DNA from: Chloroflexota bacterium
GTDB lineage: Bacteria > Chloroflexota > UBA11872
DNA length: 22,154 bases
Assembly: GCA_028875175.1 (NCBI GenBank)
Contig: JAPPFO010000086.1
Span: forward strand, 13,330 to 35,483
Direction: 5' to 3'
Each line of letters starts with the position of its first letter. Position 1 is the first letter of the stretch. Positions 1 to 7,939 of the stretch are shown piece after piece. Made by a program: the position numbers and the translations under genes. The notes beneath the pieces are model-generated. The model was not told where the DNA came from and did not search any database. It worked only from the letters and a program-made list of their open reading frames with translations.

Positions 1-1356
1 GTCGTGGACGACGCCAACATCCACGGTTATCGCGCCATGGGCGTGCCCGGCGCCGTGGCGGGTCTGGGTCTGCTGCATGAGCGCCATGGCCGCCTGCCCT
101 GGCGCGACCTGGTGCTCCCCGCCGTTGAGCTGGCTCGCGAGGGCTGTGAACTCAGCTGGTTCGATCTGATGTACATGGAGGGCACCGCGGCCGCCGCCCG
201 ACGTCACCCTGAACTCCAGCGAAACTTCTACCCGAACGGCGAGCCGCCCCAGTCCGACCACATGGAGAGAATCCGCATCACCCAGCCGGAACTCGCCGCC
301 ACCCTGGAGGTCCTGGCGCAGGATGGCGTGGAGGCCTTCTACCGGGGCGACATCGCGGCAGCCATTGCCGATGCCTGCGCCGCCAACGACGGTGTCATCG
401 AGCGCGCCGACCTGGCCGCCTACCGAGCGAGCGTCTCGCCGCCGCTGACGACCACCTATCGAGGCAACGAAGTCCTCACGCCGGGTCCCGGCTGCGCGGG
501 ACCCACCACCATCGAGACCCTCAACATCTACGAACGCGCGGCGTCGGCCGGAATGGCGCATGACGACGTGGAACGCCTGCACGCCTACCTCTGGTCGTCC
601 AGGCTGGCATTCGCCGACCGGTTCGAGTTCATGACCGACCCTGAGCGGGCCGACGCGCCGTGGGACGCGCTGGCCTCCAAGGAGTACGCCGCCACACGCG
701 CTGCCCAGATCGACGCCGATGCCCCGCCCCCGATCCCCGACGCCGGCGACGCCTGGGCCTACCAGGACCCGTCCCGCGCGCTCGAGCGCCAGAAGTTGGA
801 GACCTCAACCACGCACCTCTGCACCGCCGACGCTGACGGCATGCTGGTGTCCCTCACCAACACCCTGGGCGGCGCCTGGGGCTCGGAGGTTGTCCCCGGC
901 GAGACCGGCATCGCCTGGAACAACGGCATGTTCTGGTTCGATCCCGTGCCGGGGCGCCCAAACTCGGTCGCGCCCAACCGCACCGGTCTCAACAACATGA
1001 CGCCCACGATCGTGCGTGCGCCGGACGGCCGCACGCTGGCCGTCGGCGCCTCCGGCGGGCGGCGCATTACCAATTGCCTCACCCAGCTGATTGCCCATGT
1101 GTTCGACTACGGCATGGGCGCCCAGGATGCCGTGGCCGCGCCGCGGCTGGATGCCAGCACTCCCTGGGTCACGGTGGACCCGCGATTCGGCGACGAATCC
1201 ATCGACACCCTGCGGTCACGCGGCTGGGACGTTCGCGTTCCGATTTATCCCGGCCGCACCGCGTTTGCCAGTCCCGCCATCATCCTGCGCGACGCAGACG
1301 GCGGCCTCGGCGCCGGCGTCGATGTCTTCCATACGGCCTCCGCCCAGGGGCTCTGA
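1..1356 (+). CDS. gamma-glutamyltransferase family protein, 5' end outside window
   Basis: This is the C-terminal 450 or so residues of an Ntn-hydrolase of the gamma-glutamyltranspeptidase family, which cleaves gamma-glutamyl bonds such as that of glutathione. The reading frame is open at base 1 and the first visible residues (GYRAMGVPGAVAGL) correspond to a point roughly 100 residues into the family, so the start lies upstream. The GTG at base 4 is not a credible start. The autoprocessing site is visible: a Ser-Thr-Thr-His stretch whose first Thr (codon 808-810) would become the nucleophile and new N-terminus of the small subunit. Downstream are the family features SLTNTLGG, a PG-x-PN stretch near 949-963 and the GASGGRRI loop near 1045-1068. 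The small subunit is complete to the TGA at 1354. No signal peptide can be judged because the N-terminus is missing. Identification is firm; the substrate is not known. Confidence 0.9.
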   Translation, partial: VVDDANIHGYRAMGVPGAVAGLGLLHERHGRLPWRDLVLPAVELAREGCELSWFDLMYMEGTAAAARRHPELQRNFYPNGEPPQSDHMERIRITQPELAATLEVLAQDGVEAFYRGDIAAAIADACAANDGVIERADLAAYRASVSPPLTTTYRGNEVLTPGPGCAGPTTIETLNIYERAASAGMAHDDVERLHAYLWSSRLAFADRFEFMTDPERADAPWDALASKEYAATRAAQIDADAPPPIPDAGDAWAYQDPSRALERQKLETSTTHLCTADADGMLVSLTNTLGGAWGSEVVPGETGIAWNNGMFWFDPVPGRPNSVAPNRTGLNNMTPTIVRAPDGRTLAVGASGGRRITNCLTQLIAHVFDYGMGAQDAVAAPRLDASTPWVTVDPRFGDESIDTLRSRGWDVRVPIYPGRTAFASPAIILRDADGGLGAGVDVFHTASAQGL

Positions 1357-1370
1357 GTCCGCTCCAGCCG

Positions 1371-1389
1371 ACGCAGGCGCCGCCTGTGT
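1371..1389 (+). terminator. hairpin after the gamma-glutamyltransferase gene
   Basis: An 8-bp stem (ACGCAGGC with GCCTGTGT, one G-U pair) closes a 3-base loop 14 bases after the stop codon of the preceding gene. Only two T residues follow, so it is a weak intrinsic-terminator candidate. The rest of the gap up to 1459 shows no convincing promoter. Confidence 0.35.
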
Positions 1390-1459
1390 TGGAATACTTC
1401 CTGATGAGCCGGTTAGCTGGCCGTACTGTTAAGTCGACGGCTCCGACCACCGATTACGA

Positions 1460-2914
1460 ATGAAGACTCCCACCCACCTGACGCGCCGCCGGCTGCTGGC
1501 GGCCGCGTTGGGCAGTGCCGCGTTTGGCGTGTTGGCCGCCTGCGGTGAGGACACGCCGTCCCCCACGCCCACGGCGGAAGCTGCGGTTTCCCCGCCGTCG
1601 GGGACGCAAGCTGTCACTCAATCGGCGGAACCCTCGCCCGCCGGCCCACCGGCCGGTACTCGTTTGCCCGACATTGCAGCGCGGGTGCGTCAGGCGCAGG
1701 GCGATGTCGGCATCCTGCCGCCCGCGCCGGCCACGGCTTCCGACAGCCCCATCGAGGTGCCCGCCGACATCCTGGCCGCCCGTACCGATCGCCTGGTGGC
1801 GCTGAGCGACCGCGACCAGCTCTCCGCCACCGCCTGGCGCAACATTGGCTGGAAGACCGATTTCGAGACGTCGCTGGTTCATTTCGACGAGATCTTCTCG
1901 GGAGGCGTGCCGCGCGACGGCATTCCGCCGATCGACAATCCCAAGTTCACCGACTTCGCCGAAGCGGTTCAGTTCGTAGCCGGGGGCGAGCCGGTGATCG
2001 CGCTGCGCATCAACGGCGAGGCCCGTGCCTATTCGCTGCAAATCTTGACGTACCACGAGATCGTCAACGACGTGATCGGCGGCCGGCCGGTCGCCGTCAC
2101 ATTCTGTCCCCTGTGCAACTCCTCCGTGGTGTTCGACCGCGAAGTGTTTGGCTCGGTCTTGCGCTTCGGCGTCTCCGGCAACCTGCGCAACAGCGACCTC
2201 ATCATGTGGGACGACGTCACGGAGACCTGGTGGCAGCAGTTGACCGGCGAGGGCCTGGTGGGCCACCTGGCCGGGGTCACGCTGGACTTCGTGCCGTCGC
2301 AGCTGATTTCCTTCGACGAGTTCAAGGCTGCGTTCCGCGACGGGCAGGTGCTCTCGCAGGACACCGGATTCTCGCGTCCCTATGGCCGCAATCCGTACGG
2401 TGGATACGACACCGTTGACGACCGGCCATTCCAGTCCGATGGCCGCCTGGAGGAACGACCCTTCCTATTCCAGGGCCGCCTGGACACCCGCTTTCGGGCG
2501 ACCGAACGTGTCGTTGCGTTGGAGATCAACGGTGAAGCCGTCGCCTACCCGTTCTCTGTGCTGAGCCAGCAGCGCGTCGTCAACGATGCCGTTGGTGGTG
2601 AGAAGATCGTCGTGCTCTGGACTCCCAATACGGTATCCGCGCTGGACAAGTCAGACATCGCTACCTCCACCGCGGTCGGATCGGGGGTTGCGTATGGCCG
2701 GGTGGTCGACGGCCGCGAACTAACCTTCGTCGTCAAGGATGATGCGTTCACCGACCAGGAGACAGGATCGACGTGGGACGTGACAGGCCGCGCCCTGAGC
2801 GGGCCGCTGGCCGGCAGGGAACTGCCGCCGCTGGTGCACGCCAACCACTTCTGGTTCGCCTGGGCCGCCTTCAGGCCCGCGACGCGCGTGTTCAACGCCA
2901 GCTCGGGCGCCTGA
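1460..2914 (+). CDS. DUF3179 domain Tat-lipoprotein with CPLC motif
   Basis: This 484-residue protein matches DUF3179, a family of exported bacterial proteins of unknown biochemical function. The N-terminus has a twin-arginine motif (TRRRLLAAA, residues 8-16), a hydrophobic stretch and a lipobox ending at Cys28, so it is probably Tat-exported and lipid-anchored. A low-complexity Pro/Thr/Ala linker follows to about residue 68. The DUF3179 core runs from about 175 to 475 and includes the hallmark TFCPLCNSS with Cys216 and Cys219, the W-W-Q-Q-L-T-G segment near 257-263, and the C-terminal FWFAWAAF. Two segments are visibly repeated inside the core: ALRINGEARAY...IVNDVIGG (181-208) and ALEINGEAVAY...VVNDAVGG (353-380). 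The second copy lacks the cysteine pair, having WTPN there. The CxxC suggests metal binding or redox chemistry, but that is inference. It is followed directly by a paralogue. Confidence 0.88.
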   Translation: MKTPTHLTRRRLLAAALGSAAFGVLAACGEDTPSPTPTAEAAVSPPSGTQAVTQSAEPSPAGPPAGTRLPDIAARVRQAQGDVGILPPAPATASDSPIEVPADILAARTDRLVALSDRDQLSATAWRNIGWKTDFETSLVHFDEIFSGGVPRDGIPPIDNPKFTDFAEAVQFVAGGEPVIALRINGEARAYSLQILTYHEIVNDVIGGRPVAVTFCPLCNSSVVFDREVFGSVLRFGVSGNLRNSDLIMWDDVTETWWQQLTGEGLVGHLAGVTLDFVPSQLISFDEFKAAFRDGQVLSQDTGFSRPYGRNPYGGYDTVDDRPFQSDGRLEERPFLFQGRLDTRFRATERVVALEINGEAVAYPFSVLSQQRVVNDAVGGEKIVVLWTPNTVSALDKSDIATSTAVGSGVAYGRVVDGRELTFVVKDDAFTDQETGSTWDVTGRALSGPLAGRELPPLVHANHFWFAWAAFRPATRVFNASSGA

Positions 2915-4233
2915 GCCACCGAATCGACCGTCGACGACTGCTGGCCTCGGCCGCCGGCCTGGCCCTCGCCGCCTGCGGCGAGTCCGCCTCCGGCGCGCCC
3001 TCCGTTGAGCCGCAGGACGATTCGAGCCCGCGCGACCACTCGCCCTTCGCGGCGGTGATCCCGCCAGCCACGTCCATCGCAGGCGCGGCTAGCCGAATGC
3101 AGGTGCCGGCAGAAGTACTTGACGCTCGCCAGACGACGCTGCTTGCCGCCACGCCGGCGGACCTGCGGCAGGCCGAGGAGTTGCACGGCCATCGTTGGAA
3201 CACCAACTTCCAGATTGCCAGCGTTGAGCTCACCGAGCTGCAGACCAGCGGCCTCGAGCGCTATCGCGCGGAGCCAATTGATAAGCCGCGCTTCCTCACG
3301 GTTGCGGAAGCCGACGCCTTCCTTGAGTCTCGAGATCCTGTCATTGCGATCTCCAGCGGTTCGCTGGCACGGGCGTATCCCTTGCGTTACCTCGTCTGGA
3401 GCGAAGTCGTCAACGATCTGGTGGGTGGCCAACCGTGGCTGATCACCTACGATCCGCGGGCCAACGCCGTGCGGGTGTTTGAGCGCCGCCTGCTCGGGGC
3501 GGCCACGAGATTCGCCACGGTGGACGCCTTGCACCGTGGCGGGCGCCTCCTGTGGGACTCGCTGACCCAGAGTTGGTGGCGTCAATTCACGGGCGAGGCC
3601 ATCGTGGGTGACTACACCGGTTTACAGATGCAGCCGCGACCGTCCCTGCTGCTGAGTCACCAGGAGTTCCGAAAGGTCTTTCCGGACGGTGAAGTTCTCG
3701 GACCCGAGAGCCGTCCTGCGCGCGACGATTGGTCGACGTACGGAGCCACCAACTATCCCGGCTACGACCGGAACTCGGATCCACCGCCAGGCTTCGAAGG
3801 CGTGGCCGATCCCCGGCTACCGGCCACTGCGCGTGTACTGGCGCTAGAAGTCAATGGCGACGCCGCGGCCTTCGAGTTCGGTCACCTGGCTGGCCAGCGT
3901 GTCGCAAACGCCGACGTTGGCGACGAGCCGGTGGCGGCCTTCTGGTCCCCGGGTGCCCTGTCCGTTCTTGATATGCCTCAAATCGCCGACTCGCGCGACG
4001 TGGGCATGGCCGCTGCCCACGACCGCAAGGTCGACGGCCGCCTGCTCACTTTCGAGTATGCCGACGGCGCCTTCCGCGACCGCGAAACGGGCAGCGCCTG
4101 GAGCCTCAGCGGCCGCGCCCTGTCTGGCGCGCTCAGCGGTGCCCAGCTTCCGCCACTGGTACACAACACGCCCTTCTGGTGGGCCTGGGCGGCTCACCAT
4201 CCAGAGACGCGATTGGTGACGAACCCTACCTAG
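2911..4233 (+). CDS. second DUF3179-like Tat-lipoprotein, CTG start, cysteine pair lost
   Basis: This is a 440-residue paralogue of the preceding protein. I place the start at CTG 2911 because translation from there gives SHRIDRRRLLASAAG leading to a lipobox at Cys22, a textbook Tat-lipoprotein signal matching that of the upstream paralogue. No ATG, GTG or TTG exists in this frame between GTG 2773 and the signal sequence. GTG 2773 would put 46 Arg-rich residues, encoded inside the upstream gene, ahead of the signal. The CTG overlaps the upstream TGA as CTGA, like a usual ATGA coupling. The DUF3179 landmarks are present (VVNDLVGG, SWWRQFTGE, LPPLVHNTPFWWAWAAHHPETR), but the CPLC motif is replaced by YDPRAN. 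It may be a non-catalytic partner of its neighbour. The gene identity is firm, while the start codon is inferred. Confidence 0.8.
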   Translation: MSHRIDRRRLLASAAGLALAACGESASGAPSVEPQDDSSPRDHSPFAAVIPPATSIAGAASRMQVPAEVLDARQTTLLAATPADLRQAEELHGHRWNTNFQIASVELTELQTSGLERYRAEPIDKPRFLTVAEADAFLESRDPVIAISSGSLARAYPLRYLVWSEVVNDLVGGQPWLITYDPRANAVRVFERRLLGAATRFATVDALHRGGRLLWDSLTQSWWRQFTGEAIVGDYTGLQMQPRPSLLLSHQEFRKVFPDGEVLGPESRPARDDWSTYGATNYPGYDRNSDPPPGFEGVADPRLPATARVLALEVNGDAAAFEFGHLAGQRVANADVGDEPVAAFWSPGALSVLDMPQIADSRDVGMAAAHDRKVDGRLLTFEYADGAFRDRETGSAWSLSGRALSGALSGAQLPPLVHNTPFWWAWAAHHPETRLVTNPT

Positions 4234-4292
4234 GTCGGCACCGGTCGGTTGCTAGCCTCTAGTCCTCGTTAGTTACCCGGCCCCTCAACCAC

Positions 4293-6149
4293 ATGGGATT
4301 TCGGCACGGGCCTCCGTCGGGGCGGGCGGGCTTCAGTCCCCGCGAGTACCTGCGCGCCCTCAGCACCACCTTTGCCTACACGCCCCGCGTTTTGGGCATG
4401 GTCTGGCAGACCAGCCCCGGTCTCACGGCCGGAGTGGCCGCCATCACCGGCGTTCGCGCCCTCATTCCCGCGGCCACGATCTGGCTGACCAAGCTTGTCA
4501 TCGACGCGGTCGTCGAGGCCATCGCCGTTGGCGGCACCGGCGAATCGGTCAACCGCGTCGTCACGCTCGTGGTTCTCCAATTGGCCCTGGCCCTGGCGGC
4601 CACCGCGCTGGATCACGGCGGCAGTGCGCTGCGGGCCATGCTGGGCGACCGTTTCTCGAACCGGATCAACATCATGATCCTGGAGAAGGCCGAGACCCTG
4701 GACCTGGCCTACTTCGAGGACTCGACCTTCTACGACATGCTGGAACGCGCCCGCCGCGAAGCCAACATGCGCCCGACCGGCCTGGTCACCAACACCTTTT
4801 CGCTCGTTGGCAGCCTCATCCAGTTGCTTTCGGTTGCGGCGCTGTTGGCCTCGCTGGCCTGGTGGATTCTGATCGTGGTGGCCGTAACCTCCATCCCCTA
4901 CCTGGGCGCGGACATGTGGTTCGCCCGGCTCAGTCACCGCATGCAGTGGCGGCGCGCGCCCGACGCACGCCGGCTCTGGTACCTGGGCTACGTGATGACG
5001 TCCGACGAGACGGTCAAGGAAGTCCGCCTCTTCGATCTGGGCGGCCATCTGCTGGACCAGTACCGCCGCACCTTCGCCCGCTTCTACCGCGAGAACCGCA
5101 AGCTCACCATCTCCCGCGAGAGCGTCACTTTTGTCCTGGGCATCCTCTCGGCGGGCACGGCGTCCGGGCTCTACATCTTCGTGGCGCTGGCCACCATCGC
5201 CGGCCGCCTGACCCTGGGCGACCTGACGCTCTACCACCAGGCGCTCGTCCAGACGCAGGAACGGCTGCGAATGATCTTCGCCAGCGTGAACTCGATGTAC
5301 GAGGCCAACCTGTTCCTCACCAACCTCTTCGACTTCCTGGCCTTTGAGCCGGACATACGCCCCGACCCCGGCCGCCACACGGTGCCCCGGCCCATCCAGG
5401 ACGGCATCGAGCTCCGCGATGTCAACTTCGCCTATCCGGGCGTACGCGAACCGGTGTTGCGCGGCATCAACCTGAAGGTGAATAAAGGCGAGACCATCGC
5501 GCTGGTCGGCGCCAACGGCGCGGGCAAGACCACGATCGTCAAGCTCCTGACCCGGCTCTACGACCCATCCGCCGGCCGGGTGCTGATCGACGGGCTCGAC
5601 ATGCGCGTCTACGACGTGGCCAGCGTGCGCAGCCAGATCGGGGCGATCTTCCAGGACTTTGTCCGCTACCACGCCACCGCCGGCGACAACATCGGCTACG
5701 GCAACTTGCCGGTTAAGGACACGCCCGGCCTGGTCGAGTCGGCCGCCCGCCGAAGCGGCGCCGCCGAGGCCATCGAGGGCCTGCCGCGCACCTACGACAC
5801 CACCCTGGGTCGCTGGTGGGGCGACGGCACCGAACTCTCGGGAGGCGAGTGGCAGAAGATCGCCCTGGCCCGCGGATACATGCGCGACGCCCAGCTGCTG
5901 ATCCTGGACGAACCCACCTCGTCCCTGGATGCCCGCTCCGAGTACGAAGTCTTCCAGCGCTTCAAGGAACTCGTGGCCGGACGCATGGCCGTGCTCATCT
6001 CGCACCGCTTCTCCACCGTGCGCATGGCCGACCGCATCTACGTCATCGAGGACGGCCGCGTGTCGGAGCACGGCACCCACGAGGAACTGATCGCCCTCAA
6101 CGGCACCTACGCCACCTGGTTCGGCATGCAGGCGTCGGCCTACCAATAG
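4293..6149 (+). CDS. ABC transporter, fused permease and ATPase (type IV exporter fold)
   Basis: This 618-residue half-transporter has an N-terminal membrane domain (about 40-330, with hydrophobic segments near 45-70, 90-106, 170-206 and 275-305) and a C-terminal nucleotide-binding domain. The ATPase motifs are complete: Walker A GANGAGKT (406-413), Q-loop Gln454, signature LSGGE (515-519), Walker B LLILDE (535-540), D-loop SLD (544-546) and switch His571. It would act as a dimer in the inner membrane exporting lipid, peptide or drug; the substrate cannot be told from sequence. It stands alone, with 59 bases before it and 56 before the peroxiredoxin that follows, so a homodimer is more likely than a heterodimer. 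The ATG at 4293 is the first start in the frame and gives a normal-length N-terminus. There is no clear Shine-Dalgarno sequence. Confidence 0.93.
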   Translation: MGFRHGPPSGRAGFSPREYLRALSTTFAYTPRVLGMVWQTSPGLTAGVAAITGVRALIPAATIWLTKLVIDAVVEAIAVGGTGESVNRVVTLVVLQLALALAATALDHGGSALRAMLGDRFSNRINIMILEKAETLDLAYFEDSTFYDMLERARREANMRPTGLVTNTFSLVGSLIQLLSVAALLASLAWWILIVVAVTSIPYLGADMWFARLSHRMQWRRAPDARRLWYLGYVMTSDETVKEVRLFDLGGHLLDQYRRTFARFYRENRKLTISRESVTFVLGILSAGTASGLYIFVALATIAGRLTLGDLTLYHQALVQTQERLRMIFASVNSMYEANLFLTNLFDFLAFEPDIRPDPGRHTVPRPIQDGIELRDVNFAYPGVREPVLRGINLKVNKGETIALVGANGAGKTTIVKLLTRLYDPSAGRVLIDGLDMRVYDVASVRSQIGAIFQDFVRYHATAGDNIGYGNLPVKDTPGLVESAARRSGAAEAIEGLPRTYDTTLGRWWGDGTELSGGEWQKIALARGYMRDAQLLILDEPTSSLDARSEYEVFQRFKELVAGRMAVLISHRFSTVRMADRIYVIEDGRVSEHGTHEELIALNGTYATWFGMQASAYQ

Positions 6150-6205
6150 CCAGCCTGGGCCGTGGCCCGTACGATCTCGGCAGAAATCTCTATGGGAGAC
6201 GTGTG

Positions 6206-6673
6206 ATGTCTGAGACAGCGACTCTGAAAGTGGGCGACGAGGCCCCGGACTTCGAGCTTCCGTCGAAACCGAGGGGCGAAGAGCCGTTCAAGCTGAGCGA
6301 CCATCGCGGGTCGACCGTGGTGATCAACTTCGTGCCGGCCGCGTTCTCGCCGACATGCAGCAACCAGCTCCCCATCATCGAGGAGAAGCTGGCCGGGCTC
6401 GAGGGCACGGTGACGGTTGCGATCTCCACTGACAACGGCTGGTCGCAACAGGCCTGGGCCGAGCAGACCGGCGTGAGCTATCCGGTGCTGAGCGACTTCA
6501 ACCCACTCGGGGCCACGGCCAGCGCCTACGGCGTGCTGCTGGAGGGCATGAATATCGCCAACCGCGTGGTCATCGTGGTCGACGCGGATGGCAAAGTCGC
6601 CCACATCGAGACCGCCCCGGACGTGCCGGAACTGCCCGACTACGACCCCGTCATGTCCTGCCTTACCGGCTAG
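6206..6673 (+). CDS. peroxiredoxin, AhpC/TSA family (AhpE-like)
   Basis: This 155-residue thioredoxin-fold peroxidase reduces hydrogen peroxide and organic hydroperoxides in the cytoplasm. The peroxidatic motif PAAFSPTC (44-51) fits the P-x-x-x-T/S-x-x-C consensus, with Cys51 as the peroxidatic cysteine, and Arg120 lies in the region of the conserved active-site arginine. A second cysteine, Cys152, is close to the C-terminus and could act as a resolving residue, but the spacing is unusual, so a 1-Cys mechanism is also possible. The ATG at 6206 is preceded by GGGAG at 6194-6198, seven bases away, which fixes the start; the open frame upstream lies inside the transporter gene. It is the normal-cysteine counterpart of the UGA-containing peroxiredoxin at 9730-10188. 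Confidence 0.93.
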   Translation: MSETATLKVGDEAPDFELPSKPRGEEPFKLSDHRGSTVVINFVPAAFSPTCSNQLPIIEEKLAGLEGTVTVAISTDNGWSQQAWAEQTGVSYPVLSDFNPLGATASAYGVLLEGMNIANRVVIVVDADGKVAHIETAPDVPELPDYDPVMSCLTG

Positions 6674-6701
6674 AGTCCGGCGGCGGTAGCTGCGGAAGGC
6701 C

Positions 6702-6719
6702 GGCCCGCCGCGGCGGGCC
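6702..6719. terminator. GC-rich inverted repeat between convergent genes
   Basis: GGCCCGCCG and CGGCGGGCC form a perfect palindrome, or a 7-bp stem with a CGCG loop. It lies in the 51-base gap between the peroxiredoxin and the AIM24 gene, which converge here, so it could end transcription from both sides. It has no long T tract. Confidence 0.55.
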
Positions 6720-6724
6720 TCGTC

Positions 6725-7414
6725 TTACCTGGAAGTCGGCTTCGGCAGGAACGGAATCAGCGAGTTGGCCAGTGCCGAGATGTTGCGGCTCTGCACCCAT
6801 ACGGTGCCCATGCCCCGGAACTTCATCACCAGGCCCTCGCCGCCGCCGATCAGCGAGCGGATGCCGCCGACCTTGCCGATGCTGTAGTCCACGCCTTCCG
6901 TGAACGCCACCATGTGGCCGGTGTCCACCACCAGTTCGGATCCGTGCGTGACTTCCAGTTCCTTGACCGCGCCGTAGGAGTCGAACCAGATCGTGCCGCC
7001 GCTGTCGGTGTGAGCGCGTAGCAGGAACAGGCCCTCGCCGCTAAACAGACCGCGCCCGCCCGAGAAACTGGTGTCCAGTTCCACGCCTCCCGTGGAAGCC
7101 AGGAAGGACCCCGACTGGACGATCAGGCTTTCGCCCCCGCGCAGTTCATGACCCACGATGTCACCGGGCACCGGCGGCGCGAGGCTCACCCAGCCGTTTC
7201 CGGGACCCTCGCGTGTGAAGGTGTTCACGAAGAAGGACTCGCCGCCCATCATGCGCTTCAGGCCGCCGAATACCCCGCCGCTGCCCATGCCGGTGGTCAT
7301 CTCCACGTCCTGCTGGGCCACCATGGCCCCCGGCTCCGCCTTCACCGACTCGCCGCTGGACAGTTCCAGGGTCAACATCGTGTAGGCCGGGTTGTACTCG
7401 ATCTCGGTCCGCAT
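6725..7414 (-). CDS. AIM24 / TIGR00266 family protein
   Basis: This 229-residue protein of the AIM24 family is conserved in bacteria and mitochondria and has no settled biochemical role; mitochondrial AIM24 affects inner-membrane organisation. Visible family features are the start MRTEIEYNPAYTML, the GGLKRMMGGESFF segment near residues 50-62, the SGSFLASTGGVELDT stretch in the middle, and the Gly-rich GLVMKFRGMGTVWVQSRN near the end. It has no signal peptide or membrane helix. The ATG at 7414 is preferred because the protein starts in register with the family and GGAG lies about nine bases upstream; an ATG four bases further up is in another frame. It is a single gene converging on the peroxiredoxin. 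Confidence 0.88.
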   Translation of the reverse strand: MRTEIEYNPAYTMLTLELSSGESVKAEPGAMVAQQDVEMTTGMGSGGVFGGLKRMMGGESFFVNTFTREGPGNGWVSLAPPVPGDIVGHELRGGESLIVQSGSFLASTGGVELDTSFSGGRGLFSGEGLFLLRAHTDSGGTIWFDSYGAVKELEVTHGSELVVDTGHMVAFTEGVDYSIGKVGGIRSLIGGGEGLVMKFRGMGTVWVQSRNISALANSLIPFLPKPTSR

Positions 7415-7507
7415 TCATGAATCTCCAGGTTCACTCGCTACAGCCAGTGTAGGCGTGTCGAATCTGGCCGAGTGGGTATTGAGCAACACTTCGCGAGGCT
7501 TCTGTCG

Positions 7508-7759
7508 CTAGGCGTGCACGGTCTCCGTCGAAACCTGCGCGGCCGGCAAACTCCACGTGAAGACGCTCTGGGAAACGGGCTCTCCGTCGAGATCCTCGTT
7601 GGTCGCCTCCCAGGCCTGAATCGCGTCCAGCACGTTGCTCCGAAGCTCGTCAAGGGTCTCGCCCTGCGCCACGCAGCCCGAAAGCTCGTGAACCTCGGCC
7701 CAATAGCCGCCCTCGTCGGGCTCGGCCTCATAGACCGCCAGGGTGTACGAATGCAGCAT
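7508..7759 (-). CDS. HicB-like antitoxin-fold protein without HicA
   Basis: This 83-residue protein has a HicB-type N-terminal domain: SYTLAVYEAEPDEGGYWAEV followed by ELSGCVAQGETLDEL, matching the usual Gly-Tyr-x-Ala-x-x-Pro-x-Leu-x-Gly-Cys pattern with His for Pro. The start ATG 7759 is set by an excellent GGGAGG at 7767-7772, seven bases upstream. HicB proteins neutralise HicA mRNA interferases and repress their own operon, but no HicA-sized ORF with its dsRBD-like fold is visible on either side. The C-terminal part (after about residue 55) shows no recognisable DNA-binding motif. It is more likely an orphan HicB-like protein than a working antitoxin. Confidence 0.75.
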   Translation of the reverse strand: MLHSYTLAVYEAEPDEGGYWAEVHELSGCVAQGETLDELRSNVLDAIQAWEATNEDLDGEPVSQSVFTWSLPAAQVSTETVHA

Positions 7760-7939
7760 CGGTGCGCCTCCCGGTTTCTGCGGTGAGTAATGCGAACACC
7801 GCAACCGTTGCCGCCCAATTGCCATTCGGCAGGCTACAGGCGGCCTGACCGCACGCCAACTACTCGCCCAACTGACAGCCCCCCATCCGTGCGTCACAAT
7901 CAACCCAGCTTTGTGTCGCCTCAGCAGGAGAGATCACCC

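Noticed and set aside
2773..2910. GTG 2773 as the start of the second DUF3179 protein.
   Set aside because: It would add 46 Arg-rich residues encoded antiphase inside the first gene in front of a complete Tat signal peptide.
4269..6146. A 625-codon open frame antisense to the ABC transporter.
   Set aside because: It is the complement of a GC-rich coding frame; its translation is Gly/Ala/Asp/Val/His-rich with no family motif, while the plus strand has every ABC motif.
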